Below are positions 36,601-48,731 of a stretch of DNA of 64,000 nt, piece by piece (positions within the stretch are counted from its first letter, which is position 1; each line of letters starts with the position of its first letter). The stretch covers positions 6,634,001 through 6,698,000 of the forward strand of contig JAQQWL010000011.1 of the NCBI GenBank assembly GCA_038363925.1. The letters run 5' to 3'. The position numbers were made by a program, and so were the translations under genes. The stretch comes from Apiospora phragmitis. Lineage: Eukaryota; Ascomycota; Sordariomycetes; Amphisphaeriales; Apiosporaceae. The notes under the pieces were generated by a model, which was not told the origin of the DNA, ran no database searches, and worked only from the letters and a program-made list of their open reading frames with translations.

Positions 36601-38877
36601 CAGACTATGTAGAAGTTCAAAGGCGCAAGACGATATATTGCCAACCTTGCACATTCAGCTGGAAGATTCCTTTCATGACTGCCCGTCTGGCTAGCAGGTG
36701 CCATGACAGGTCAACTTGTTGAGGGTCCAGGTGCTGTCAGCCCCTACAAGAAATAAGAGCTGCATCATCAAGAGCAACTCAGCTCAAGTGAAATGATTAC
36801 GAAACTTTGGAGGATAAGAGAAAAGGGAGAGCAGACTAAGATGTATGCATGACAGAGCAGCCCTGAGACAACCACCATTATCTCGATATGCAACGCGCTC
36901 TGCCCGGTCTTCCTTCAAGTTAAAGGCCCTCGGTATTGAAATATGAAGCTGGTCATACAAACAAATGCTCGAAGACCCCCATTTCTACCCCCTAAACAGA
37001 CTTTCGTCTATGTTGAACCCGCTTGACGTTGAAAATGTAATCACCACTGTTAACCCCCTAGGCCATCTTCGAAATGGTTTGGCCGCATTCTTCCTAAACG
37101 CCTCCTCCCTACTAGCCTTGATACCAAGGCCCTAATTATAGGTATTGCCCAGTTCCCTTTAAGGCGGACCTGATATCAATATCCAATTACGCTGACCGGC
37201 CCAGTAGCACACCACCATTGAATCCCATGTTGCTGGTGGACTAGAGACCATTGTTTTATTAGGAGAATCATATACTATTATTCTAGGGACATCACTTCTA
37301 TAAAACTAATAGAAGTTACTTCCGTACCTCACACTGACACAATCGTATCAAACAAAATAGATACAGCACGAGATTCCCGGAGGTTAGTCCTATTCAGATA
37401 TGCATAAGGCAGGCCAGTAAGCAGACCAAACTATGCCCGAGATGACATCCAATTAGCTATGGTCGTTCCACCCAGGGATGCTTCGGCCAATGCACGCGAG
37501 CGTGGGGGAGGGTGAAAAAAATAGGGGGCGGTGGCCACATAGCTACGTCTAGAGGGAGGGTGAGAATCACAACTCCCACACTCTTACAAATGCAATGCTA
37601 ACGAGACTGCATCTCACACGCATTAAACAAGGCTTTGTTCGACGGATGAGGCACGCCAGCGAGTGGCAAGTTGTGGCTTCAGGTAGCCCCTGAAACACAC
37701 AGCTTACTTCAAACTATTTACAGGCTTTATTTTTCCCAAACTATGAACTCAATACTTCTTTTCTGAGGATGTCTAATGCTGCACTTCATGCTCTCAGGGA
37801 ACCGGTAGCAATATATAAGTTGTACCAACCCTTTCTATCACCGTTGTGATATTATTTCAACGTTTCAGTATAATTGCTTTATTAGATCACCGCTTCCAAC
37901 GAGTATTACTCTACACTTGCTTTTACGCATTCGAAATCCCGTCTCGTATCACCCCTGTATAGTTTATCTAGTCGACTTGATTGTATCCCCTTGAGCGCCA
38001 TATACAACAAAAGAAGTGGGCCAAAATCTGTGTGAATTGATTGGTCGCACAGCTCACTTAGTGCTACGTGCTGGCGGCTCACGGCCTTTTTGAGCAGCAT
38101 GCACGCTGTGTGATTGGTTCAAAAAGTACTCCACTTGTATTATTGTAATTGGCGCTCAAGGGAATAACCTACTGCCATCACAGAATGCATACGATTATAC
38201 GTCTTACAAAACAACGAACACGTCTGACAAATCTCAACAGTAGAAAAATACGAGAGTTAACTGGTCAACTATGTACATGTAAGGGCATATGCCTAAGATG
38301 TGAAACTCCCATTCGCCCGGACCTAACCACGGCTTGCGTCCGCCCCTGAATTAAGAATGATCTGGACATTCCGCAGTATTTCGTTCAGATGCTCGGAATA
38401 CCTGCTCGTGGCCCTCTTCAGCTTAAGGATGTTGCCGTATTAATACTCAGCGAGGGCCATAATCCTCTCTCTGCATCAGCCAAGTGCTCCCTCCACGAAG
38501 AGCCCAAAGATTTTGTATGGTCTGGTCCTCGGAAGCTGCCAACACCACCACAACTGCCCTTATCTCCATGCTTTTCCAACCCATTCTTGCGGTCTCGTTC
38601 TCCCCAAAATTCATCAGCTTCATCCCACGCCTCCAGATGCCTCCGAACAAGGACACCCCACAAAAACTGCAGGGTATCTAACAAATATCCCCGAACGCCA
38701 GGCAAGAAAAAAATCATAACCCAATTTGCGCAGCACATTACGGATAACAACTTGATACTGGTATATAGATGTGGGACCAGTGTCAAGCTAGCGGGTGGGA
38801 TCGCCCAGGTCTGATAATCGGCCCAGTAGTAGGAGCGGCGCGGTTATGGCGTGTGCCATAAAAGGCGAGGTCGTCAG
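33629..38877. other. 5.2 kb stretch without a recognisable gene, partly AT-rich
   Basis: The left 0.8 kb is probably the promoter of the tricalbin gene. A 177-codon minus-strand open frame at 33844-34377 is generated by a CACAG-type repeat and a CT-rich tract and is rejected. Between about 36,300 and 38,100 the sequence is rich in TA, CTAG and TTAA words (for example the GCTAGC/CTAGCT runs at 36,390-36,490) and may be an old RIP-mutated repeat, but no transposase motif survives. No gene is called. Confidence 0.5.
34291..34350. repeat. CACAG/CACGGTA short tandem repeat
   Basis: Units of GCACA and GCACGGTACA recur over about 60 bp. This explains the spurious Cys/Val/Leu-rich open frame on the minus strand. 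Confidence 0.8.
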
Positions 38878-40353
38878 TTACTGGATGACTCTTGAGCACA
38901 GAAGGCATTTGATGGGCTCTGTCCATGATTTTTCACCGCCAGAAACGTCTTGCCGGAGGTCTGTGATCTCCACTACCGGCGGAGATAAATCATTTCTGAT
39001 GACGCCCTCGAAGAGACCTTCGTAGGGCTTGGATGCGCTTAACTCAGCAGCGTCTGATTTTCGTGGACGACCCCTTTTCTTGGGCTCGTTTTTATTGCTG
39101 GAGGAAGCCACGGGTATGGTAGTGTTGTCTTTGCCGCCAACATCCATGTTCTCGCCGTTCTCCACATCGGCAAGCTTGATGGTCTTCTGGTCTTCTGGCT
39201 TTACGTCAATCGAATGCTGGGTTGTCTGGGCAGCACCAGACTCGCTCGGGCTGAGAGGTCGCTTGAGCCCTTCACCATCCACGTCCTCTTCCTTCACAGG
39301 CTTCGATCTGTGGGACTTATCGGTACCGAGGCGTTCGTAGGTGGCCATCAAGGCTTCGCGAAGGAGACAGTCGTCGTGTAGCCAGCTTGAGCAGCCTTCA
39401 CTGTTGCAACCAATCAGAGTCTTGTCGGGATTTTCGGGCTGATTGCAGCGGCAGCGAGGCTCCACAGACTGTAGTCGAGGAAGTTAGCGGGGCGTTCTTT
39501 CATTGGATGCTTGCAGTTGCGAACTTACTGATAGCTCCATGGTTCGCACGTCTATAGCCTGTCGCCAGTACAAAGCTGACTGGATCTCCTCCTCGTTTTG
39601 TTCGTCCCATTGGTTTACCGTGGCTGAAGCAGTGACACTGACAACATTTATGACGTCCACTATTGGTTTGTTAGAAGACTGCCGAGAGGTATACTCATAC
39701 AAAACTTACTGTGGTTGGAAGCAATAAGCTCGTTACGCCCGTGGTACGGCTGCCTGCCTTGGACGTATTTCTTCCCGTCCTGGGTGCCCGAGGGCAGTTC
39801 ATCGGGCCAATACATCCAGTATACTCTTGCATATACATGATGCTCGTCACTAGCACGAATCTCAAGAATCCGAGCAACCCAATCATCATCCGATCGCTTC
39901 CTCGGCTGCATCGCTTCGTCTGGGTTTTTCTGGCGCTGAATGGTCGAGCTGTTGGCGACGAAGATGAAGCCTTCGCTGTAGTACTTGATCCCGTTCACTA
40001 TAAAAAGTAGCCGCGTTAGTCTGGAGGCTGCAAGAACGCGCAAAGAAGCTGCCGCTATACGTACAGACAAAGCTATTATATCTGGTCATGTCGACCCAGT
40101 CCTGGTTCGGCGTGACGAGGAAATGCCGGTCCATTGTATTGTTAGGATCCTTGAACTTGCCCGTGGGCGCAAAGGGCGACACCTGCAGAGGCATCTTGGG
40201 CGGCTGCTGAGGAGCATGGTCTTCTGAATTCTGGCGCCTCCTCTTCTTCTGCTTCTTCTCCTTGTCGCCCGGAGTGGGATGCTCTACCTTAAAGGGGCAT
40301 TCTGCCCAACTCTCGTCCTTTTCGGCCCTTGGTCGCTTGCGTGCGGTCGCCAT
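38878..40353 (-). CDS. BAH-PHD chromatin reader (EPR-1/BP1-like)
   Basis: Minus-strand exons are 40353-40065, 39997-39710, 39659-39529 and 39468-38878, 432 residues; introns are 67, 50 and 60 nt and the frame is intact. After a basic N-terminus (KKQKKRRRQ) comes a BAH domain (about residues 95-235: NGIKYYSEGFIFV, WVARILEIRASDEHHVYARV, WMYWPDELP, GRNELIASNHMDVINVVSV). A PHD finger follows: CxC-x12-C-x4-C-x4-H-x2-C (RCRCNQPENPDKTLIGCN, EGCSSWLHDDC), then a 153-residue insert, then the closing CLLC five residues before the stop. The insert is charged and carries an AT-hook-like KKRGRPRK. Fungal BAH-PHD proteins such as Neurospora EPR-1 and Fusarium BP1 read H3K27 methylation in Polycomb-type silencing; assignment to that group is inference from domain order. 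A plausible aromatic cage lies in the BAH WMYWP region. Confidence 0.82.
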
Positions 40354-42292
40354 GGTCAGAGGCTCTGTGCAGTGGGCGCGTTTGAGAAAAAAGTAGTCGT
40401 GGGCGAAAAACAGTCGATTCGATAGGTGACAGCAGGTATGGGCAGCTTGTCCTCAAGACGGAGGAGTGGCGCGTTTTGCGAGGTTGAGGCGCAGGTGTGA
40501 TGAAAATCCCAATGGAGGCGCCCGGGGCGAGGAAGACAGTTTGTCGCAAAACCAGCTGATAGGTGGGTGTATATCCCTTGAGCGCGTGTGCGCAGGTGGT
40601 GTGATACGATGTGAGGATTGCGAGTAGCAACCCTCAATCAACAAGGTAATAAAGCAACTGGATCGGACAGGCGGAAAAGAAAAGATAAAGCAAAATAATA
40701 AATGATGTTCGATAGTATAAAGCTTTGATGGATTTGTAAGTCGCGCGCCTAGTGGAGAGAAGAGTGGTGATATCGATCGAAACCGCCGGTCGCTCAATGG
40801 AGAATTCGGTGGCGGGTGAAGGTCATCACCAATCCAAATCAAGCACGCTCAGCCAAAAGAGAGCCAGGATAGCTAGCTATCTTTTTTTTGCTGACGGGGA
40901 ACGCAAGTGATATGGAGGGAAGGGGAAGATGTCGGATTCGGGGGGTGTTTTGGAGACCAACAGCTGCTCTGACAGGACGCGACTAATAATTTGGGGAAAC
41001 GGATGTTGGGTTCCAATTGCCGAGCCGGTGGAGAGAAAGCAAGAGCAATGGATGCGATGGTGAAGGTTGTGATGCGATGGAGAAGATGGATGCGCACTGT
41101 CGAAGGATGGAACTGGAACTGCCAACCTCGCTCAATCCCCGTCTGCCTGATACAGTCCAGCACAGTAGGCAAGGTAGCGGTAGCGGTAGCAGGTCGATCA
41201 ATTGGGCGCTGTGGTGGTATCGGTCGGGTCGGTCTTCGCGATCGCGGATTGCTGACAGTGCTGGACAGTGGACTGACTACCTCCAAAGTTCCTAGCCACC
41301 TGCTTTTTTTTTTCCCCCTCTAATCGTTATTAGATGGAGCCCGGAGGAGGAACAGGGAAGGGGAAGAGAAAAAATGCCTGCCTAGCTGCTCGACAAGCAC
41401 CAGCACGTGATTTGGAGACTCCCAGAACAGCCAGACAGACGCCAGCTTCAGACATTGATTGGGGGGCTGGGGACGGGGGAACTAGCGACTAACCTACCTA
41501 CTCGGATAGTGGCTCGGAAACATTTGAAGTAGTAAATGTGGCTCATACGGCTGCCGATGGATGACGCGGGTGTACTTCTCTTCTCCTGGCCATAACACCG
41601 ATCAAGTCTAGCCCCCCATAAACATGCATGTATGTATTCATGTGGTTTGGTGATTTGCATAGCTTCATCTTGCTTTATCTCATCTGCAGATATCGTAGAG
41701 CCTTGAGTGACTGCCGAAAACAGTTAACACGTACATACATCCATGTAGCGATGTATGTTACTACAACTACAATTCCGTAATACCAGTAGCTCCTGTACTG
41801 ATCGTATAAAACGTGCCAATCCATACGTGTAACGCATTCCACAGTTTACCATGTACATCCATGTTCGTCGTACAAAAAGGACCAACACTACGCGTATAGG
41901 CAATAGCTAATACAGTGTGCGGTAGTAGTGACTTTCCAAGCAGTTGAACCCCAACGCAACCAATGCTGTTGGTTCAATACTACGAATGCCAAAAGCTAAA
42001 TTTGCATGCCATTGGGTTTAACCGCGGCATAACTGTGCGTGCGTCGTCAGTTCCGAGCTAGGAAGCTGCCTGTTGGGTTTGCCAGGGCGCATCTGATCAG
42101 CTATGCTAAACTATTTGTTTATAATTGATGGTTGTCCTCGACGTGGTTCGACTATGGTCGACAGGGAAGGAAATATGTTTACTTTATTAAGTACGTAAGT
42201 TGTAGTCTTGGAAACCAACACCGCCGCTATGCAAAAATGCAAGAAAGGAGCAGCCAAGGATTCAAGATACAGAAATACCCTGTCGCTCAGAG
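40354..42292. other. Intergenic between BAH-PHD gene and ATG22-like gene
   Basis: It holds the promoter of the BAH-PHD gene, with poly-purine and poly-T tracts at 40,884-40,891 and 41,303-41,315. Open frames up to 137 codons (40873-41286, minus) are low-complexity and Pro/Ser-rich from promoter-type sequence and are not supported. Confidence 0.55.
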
Positions 42293-44440
42293 TCACGTCC
42301 TTGTTCCATCAACGCCATCGTCGTTGTAGGAGGCAAGCATTCCACGGGATTCATCGTCCGCGTGGGGAAGATCAGATACGTCTCCCTGGTTTTTAAAACC
42401 TTCGATCACCTCGGCCAACTTCTCGCCTTCAATCTTGCCTCTTTCCACATTCACAAAATAGATGAGCGGCGCTGGAAGGCCGACTAGCACCGCCAGGAAC
42501 CAGAAAGCGGGCCGGATCTCGCCAGAGGCGTCGATGATGGCACCAACAATGGCTGGCCCAAAAACGCTGGAACCCTTGTCAGTGATGGCATAGAGCGCGT
42601 AGAATGCGGCTTCCGACCCCGGAGGAATGAGCTCGCCATATAATGACCGGCAGTACGCCCCGAGCCCGCCCAACACCAACCCGTAAACGGCAGCCAAGGG
42701 ATACATTTCCCATGGCTGTTGTAGCCCGATAACCTCCCATTGCTTTACAAACGGCAAGTAGCCCAATAGACCGTAAATAGGAATGATTTCAAACAACGCT
42801 ATACAAGCCAGGATGGTATGGTGAGGCGCGAGTTTGAAGTATCGCGAGACGAACGACCAGGAGAATGCGCCCAGTACACCAGTTGTGGTTGATATGACAT
42901 TAATCATGCCCAGCGCCCATGGCTTCATGCCTAATGCGGTTTTCGCATATAGAATAGCCGTAGTGGATGTGGTGGCAACGGCATCTGATAGTAGAAACCA
43001 CGCTGCCAAGAAGAGCACGATGTCGCGAAGGCGCCTGGCGAGTTTGACGGTACGATAAAGATTCTTCCAGGCATCCATGATATATGATAACCACGCCCAG
43101 CGGCCATTCCCGTTTGTTTTTGGTAGCGGAGGCCCAGGTCGGGGTCTCAGCCACACAGCAGCAGGTATGGTGAAGATGGCCCACCAAGAGCCGATGACCA
43201 AGAGCACCACACGTTGTGACCACGTCGAGCTTCCCATCGCAAGGAGTATGAGAATAGACACGCACTGCACGAACAAGCCAGCGCCGTATCCAATTCCTAT
43301 ACCCTTGGCTGATATCTGGGTAGACAGTTCCAATTCGATGGATGTGAGTTCTGAATGGGTGGGGGTCCTAACCAATTCATTGTAGTCAGACTCGGTGTCG
43401 CTTTGCGGCAATAAAGCTGTGGTTGAGTCGTCCTGTGGTTGTTCGCCTGTGGTTGAGCGATCATGCCGCTGCAATTCGGCTTCCGTCCCATGAGGGTCAG
43501 ATGTGAGGACATCGGTGACGGCTGCCTCTTGCACCTTGGGATGATGACGGACCAAAAGGGGCAGAAACGAGTTCAGGAGGACAAACGACGCGCCAAACGA
43601 CACGTTGGAGACGATGGCGAGCAGAGCCCCAAGGACGTAGATCTCCTTGAAGACGAAGATAAAGGCCATAACGCAAATACTGCCGACCCAGCCAAACGTC
43701 AGGAGCAGCCGCTTCCTGTAATTTCCGTGATCGGCCGCACAGCTGATGCTGACAACCAGAAGGGCCTGGAGCAACACGCTGATACTGAAAGTGTACATGG
43801 TGAAGCTCGCCGTGTTGATTTCGATGCCGATCACGTTGACAATACACTGCGACTCCTCCCCTTTGGGGTGTTTGGTATCGCTGCTCGGGCATGGCGTCTT
43901 TCGATCGGACAATAGCACGCCATTGTCTCTTGCAAGACTTTCGAGTAGGATTGGTATAAATGACGCTGTGGAAGTTGGGTGTTAGTCGCAACCGATTCGA
44001 GGCTGCGCATAGAATGTCGCGTGCATGCACCGCGGGCGAACTTACAAATGGCTGTCGCATTGGCACGTTAGCTGTCTGTATCGCACAGGCACCGGAAGAT
44101 GAACTTACCACATATCATGTAGGTTTCTGCGGCAAAGGCGTACATGTACCTTTTTGGACCTCGGGATTAGCATCTCCGGCGTTCAAGAGCCATGATGTTG
44201 TGCTTACCATCCAGCGAGCTCCTTGCCGGTGGTAGGGCGCGTATCTTCCCCGGGATAGCGACCCCCGTCGCGCTCCCCATTCTCGATACTCGCTCTAGGG
44301 CTCATAGCGTCGGATTCGGATGTCGATCGTTCATCGTCGGCTTCAAAGGAAGATGTGTGAGATCTAAAAGATTTGGCGAACGATGGTATGGACAAGAAGG
44401 GAGGTCTTGGAGGTAAGCGTTCTTCGTTTCGCGGGGCCAT
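42293..44440 (-). CDS. ATG22: Atg22-type vacuolar amino acid exporter (6-nt micro-exon)
   Basis: Minus-strand exons are 44440-44208, 44149-44109, 44051-44046 and 43965-42293, 650 residues. Atg22 proteins are vacuolar membrane transporters of the major facilitator fold that release amino acids after autophagic breakdown. The cytosolic N-terminus ([20 protein letters not shown]) is Ser-rich; membrane spans begin at [19 protein letters not shown]. The family region [20 protein letters not shown] and [20 protein letters not shown] follow, then about ten further hydrophobic spans. The third exon is CCATTT; it keeps phase (GCC ATT TCG) and gives C-AIS-SF, the same spacing as C-GVG-SF in other Atg22 proteins, while skipping it would delete two residues. 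Introns on either side have perfect CTAAC branch sites. A long loop between spans contains an acidic and Thr/Ser/Gln-rich segment. The frame is intact. Confidence 0.9.
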
Positions 44441-46975
44441 ATTGGGTTCCGAGCCAGCAACCGAGCTGTCGCACACACCACCAATAAACACCACCAATAG
44501 TCCCGTCCAGCTCACTGCACACCCATACACCGCCACGCCACACACACTACCGGAACTCTCTGTACTTTAAGTAAGTCGTATGTATGCAAGACAAAAAGCA
44601 ACAACCTCAGCGCCAGACTCCCGTCATCTGCTAGCTTGAGATTCTATTACTATTATTAGTATTGTTGATCGACCAAAAACCTTCCACCACCGGTCTGCAG
44701 GTGTAGGATAGCAGCGCGGAAGACGGAGGGAACAGTTCCTTGGTTGCTTGTTGGCCTACTGAGTTGTATGCGCTGCTTTCATAGTATCCAAAGTTGCGCG
44801 TTAATCGGTTACGTGCAGGCGGGTGGGGGTGTCTTGAGTATACTTTGAAATAGCTGGTAACTGCAGTGTTGACAGGTTCTTTGGAGTGCTGGCTGCGGCG
44901 AATGGCTCAACGACCAACAAGGCTTTACCGCGGATGGAGTTGACCACGACACCGTTATTCAATGAAAGAGGACAGAAAAAGCTGTTATGGGTCGAAGTTG
45001 GCAGGAAATGATTCGAGGGGGCTCATCTCGTCGCACCCGGCTTTGTGAGTAGTTCTTCTCGGCGTACGGAGTACGGATATATCGTATCGATTTTACATAG
45101 GCGACGCATCCGCCAAATTTATCTGTGGCACGCACTCAACACGACGATCGTGGTTTCCTAGGCGCAGCATTCTTGAAACATCCTGTGAGTGCCTAATGTG
45201 GATGATGGGCCGCAACGTCGAAACACTCGTAAGGTACAAACAAGTATTCCTTTCTCTTTCACTGGGTCACTTTAGCGTATCCTCTTAATGCAAACCCTTG
45301 AGACCCTGGAGAAGAGAAGGCCAACGCCAGTTGAAGCTCTCCCCGCAGCAGAGGCAAGGAGCTTGAGCTTGGCTTTGCTGCGACGACTCCACCCCAAAGG
45401 CAAAGGGCGAGAACGCGGGGTCATGGTGGCTCCCGAACAGTTATCCCAGTGATCCCACTCCTAGGCCGAGTCGTGAACATCGCATTGCTGATCGGACTGT
45501 CGCGTTCTAGTGCTTGTTCTCAGGGTGGGATCTTGAATCTTGATGCGAATAGCCCGTAGCATCGGATGGCCTTGTATCTTCAGCTCCTTATGCCATCTTG
45601 TTAGATGGAATCTGATAACCACGGGACGGTTCTTGCTTGCAGGTGACCCATAAGGATGCAACTCTCGACAGCCAGTAACGGGGACGGAAATGTATCCGTC
45701 AGACTCCGCCTGGGGCAAGAGTGAATCCGACACACATCTCTATATTACTTACGTAACAAGCGCCTAACTTGTCACAAAGCTTATGTCCCTCTCACCACAC
45801 TGTCTGTCTATGTGTATCCGTACTGCATACTTATTTTAGAGGCAGCTTGATCTGAGGCTCAGAGCCTGCTACGTATGCCAAGATCACCTCGAATTATTAA
45901 CTCAATGAGACGGCCACTGGACAAGATCAGTAACAATGGCAACACTGGTGGTTTCTAACACGCGATATTGTAACACCCCGTAACCGTTAATTTACGAGCA
46001 ATATGGAAACAAATTCTAGTTGGTTTGTGGTCGACGATTGCGGTTGTCGGGAGTTCGTTCACCGATCCTCGATATTAGGGGAACAGCAACGCACAACAGA
46101 TCAGTCCACACCAGGGCCAAGGTCGCTTAAGAGAGATGATGTTATAGACCTGCTGGAAGTACTTTTTGCACCCTGAACGACACGGGAACAAGTTGAAGCA
46201 TCAAATCCATACTGGATTCAACTTTGGACCCTCCTATCATGCGAGTCAATCCAGATGATGGAATTCGTGGATTATACCGAACCCGGTAACTGAAACGCCC
46301 TAGAGGTCGATATAAGCTCCATTCATCCGCACAAGACCCAACTTGGCACATGTTCTACCTGGACAATGACGATGTTAATTACGGTGACCGTCGTTGGGGC
46401 CATCGGTGCCAAGACCGACACCCTGTCGTCGATCATTCCGGGGTGCCTATTTCCCACCCTTTTCAACTACCGTGTGTCCTGGTACATATTATGGCACCTG
46501 ACCCAAATGCTATTCTTTCAGGCTATTATCTTCACCCACAGTTGACATGTTCCTGGGTCGCATCTATCCCAAAAGTCGCCTAAGCAAATCAGATCTCATT
46601 CGTGGATCTGTATGCCCATTTTCCCCATTGGGTGCTGCCGTCAACTGCCCCCGATGCTTCCCCATGCTGTTGGACACATAAGCCTGCCTTCGGGCCAGGA
46701 GGCGCTCAGGAGTAAGCTCCCGGCTCCGCACTTTGCTTGATGGGACCTTCGTCCTCATCCCTCTAGCGTCTTGAGTCCGGCTCCAAGAACATGGGCCGAA
46801 CGAGCGCTATGGTATGGGACAATATGGCCATCCCTGGTTCGGGCATTATCTTCCGTGCTGGCTGCCGTCCAACTATAAAGCCCACGCCCAGAGCCGGCCT
46901 TCTATCATGCATTACCAAAAGCAACTGCACCCTCACACTGTCTACATAGCTCGGTGATCAACTTGGTCCATCAAG
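44441..46975. other. Intergenic, divergent promoters of ATG22-like and xylanase genes
   Basis: Open frames are at most 90 codons with no features. The right end is the xylanase promoter. No transposon relic is recognised. Confidence 0.55.
46874..46880 (+). promoter_or_regulatory. TATA box of xylanase gene
   Basis: TATAAAG stands 96 bp before the xylanase ATG, a normal distance for inducible fungal secreted-enzyme genes. Sites for XlnR/Xyr1 or CreA were not assigned with confidence. Confidence 0.5.
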
Positions 46976-48187
46976 ATGAAGTCCGCACTCGTTCTGCTCC
47001 TGGCCCCCTTGTCCGCCCTTGCGGCCCCCGCTGAGCTGGCCGAACGCCAGTCCCACCCGAGTATCGACCAGCTGATCAAAGCCAAGGGAAAGCTCTACTT
47101 CGGGACGTGCGCCGACCAACGCACGTTGTCGAACTCCCAGAATGCCGGCGTGATCAAGCCCGACTTTGGCCAGCTCACCCCAGAGAACTCCATGAAGTGG
47201 GACGCCACCGAGCCCTCGCGAGGCTCCATGAGCTACGGCGGTGCTGATTACCTCGTCAACTGGGCGCAGGAGAACAACAAGACAGTTCGAGGCCACACCC
47301 TCGTGTGGCACTCGCAGCTTCCGGGCTGGGTGAGCAACATCAGGGACAAATCGACCCTGACCACCGTCATTCAAAACCGTCAGTCCTTCTCCCGTGGCTT
47401 CCAGACAAGGTAGAAGATGTTCTCATCGGAGTAGCTGCTGACCTGGTACTCTCAAGATGTTACAAACCTTGTCACTCGATATAAGGGGAAAGATCCGAGC
47501 CTGGGTAGGTTTCAGCATGATTCCTTCCTCGAGGGCTTCTCGAAATACTAAGACCATATCAATAGGACGTCGTGAACGAGATCTTTGACGAGAACGGAGG
47601 TCTTCGACAGTCGGTGTTCTCCCAGGTCTTAGGAGAGGACTTTGTCCGCATCGCCTTCGAGGCCGCCCGCAAAGCCGACCCCGACGCCATCCTCTACATC
47701 AACGACTACAACCTGGACAGCCCCAGCTACGCGAAGCTGACCAACGGCATGGTTGCGCACGTCAAGAAGTGGCTCGCCGCCGGCGTCCCCATCGACGGCA
47801 TCGGCTCGCAGGGCCACCTGCAAGCCGGCCAGGGGTCCGCCAACGCCCAGGCCCTCGCCGCGCTCGCCGCCACCGGCGTCAAGGAGGTCGCCATCACCGA
47901 GCTCGACATCGTGAACGCTGGCAGTAACGACTACATTGCGGTGGTCAACGGGTGCTTGAATGTGAAGGCCTGCGTTGGCGTAACTGTCTGGGGTGTCCGT
48001 GATCCTGTACGTTTGGAATCCCTTTGTTGCTTTATCTTCTCGCTTGAGTTGGGAACATGCCCATGAATATGTGCTAACGGCTCATTAACCTCAGGATTCG
48101 TGGCGATCCCAGAACAACCCTCTTCTATTCAACGCCCAGTATCAACCCAAGGCTGCCTACACTGCTGTCGCCAATGCTTTGCAATAA
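46976..48187 (+). CDS. Secreted GH10 endo-1,4-beta-xylanase (one apparent frame break)
   Basis: Exons are 46976-47378, 47457-47504, 47566-48006 and 48095-48187, about 327 residues, the normal size for a catalytic-domain-only GH10 enzyme. A signal peptide [16 protein letters not shown] precedes a short propeptide (APAELAERQ). The family core is clear: [32 protein letters not shown] with the acid/base Glu, [18 protein letters not shown], and ITELDI with the nucleophile Glu, then [12 protein letters not shown]. It cuts internal beta-1,4 bonds of xylan outside the cell. No cellulose-binding module is present. In the 48 nt exon 2 one base is surplus (GGGGAAA at 47485-47491): YKGK followed in the next frame by IRAW restores the expected RYKGKIRAW-DVVNE. 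Outside that, frame and catalytic residues are intact, so the gene is probably functional. Confidence 0.92.
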
Positions 48188-48731
48188 GCATCTAGACAGG
48201 GGGACTGGGGGAGCTCGTCAGAGCTCGTGCTGTAACTTGCCGATATTGAGAGGCACATTGTCTGATGGAAAACGATGAGTAGCTCACATGAAGGATAGTC
48301 TTTTTCGAAAATGAATGGTGGAAATGGTTGTATCAAACCGGTTGGTAGTTCAAGATACCACCTAAAGAATGAACCAGTACTGAGCCCAATCACGAATCTG
48401 AGCGCATCAACTGTGTGAGCATCCCTCCTGACACAGTAGCTGCACCATGACTATATCCGTAGTGCTACGTCTCCATTCGAGACTGATGTGAATAAAACTG
48501 CGTAAAAGTCTAGTCACCTAACCTCCACGAAAGCTAGGTAGCAAGGGTATTTCCAGAAAGCAACCACACCAACCACAGCAGCCACAGCAACAGTAGCGCC
48601 GCCGCCGGCTCCTCATCATAATTAATTTCCAGCGCCGAAGTAACAAAAGGCAGAAGCAAAATACATCCGACATGAAGCTGTATGCATCTCAAATTAAGAG
48701 GCACAAGCATATGCTCCTTATCTTTTCTCTA
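48188..48731. other. Convergent intergenic region
   Basis: 3' flanks of the xylanase and DUF3602 genes. No gene is seen. Confidence 0.55.

Noticed and set aside
40873..41286. 137-codon Pro/Arg-rich minus-strand open frame
   Set aside because: Low-complexity promoter sequence without motif support.
46780..46975. XlnR/Xyr1 and CreA sites in the xylanase promoter
   Set aside because: No GGCTAAA-type core was found close to the TATA box, and short GC motifs occur too often to be evidence.
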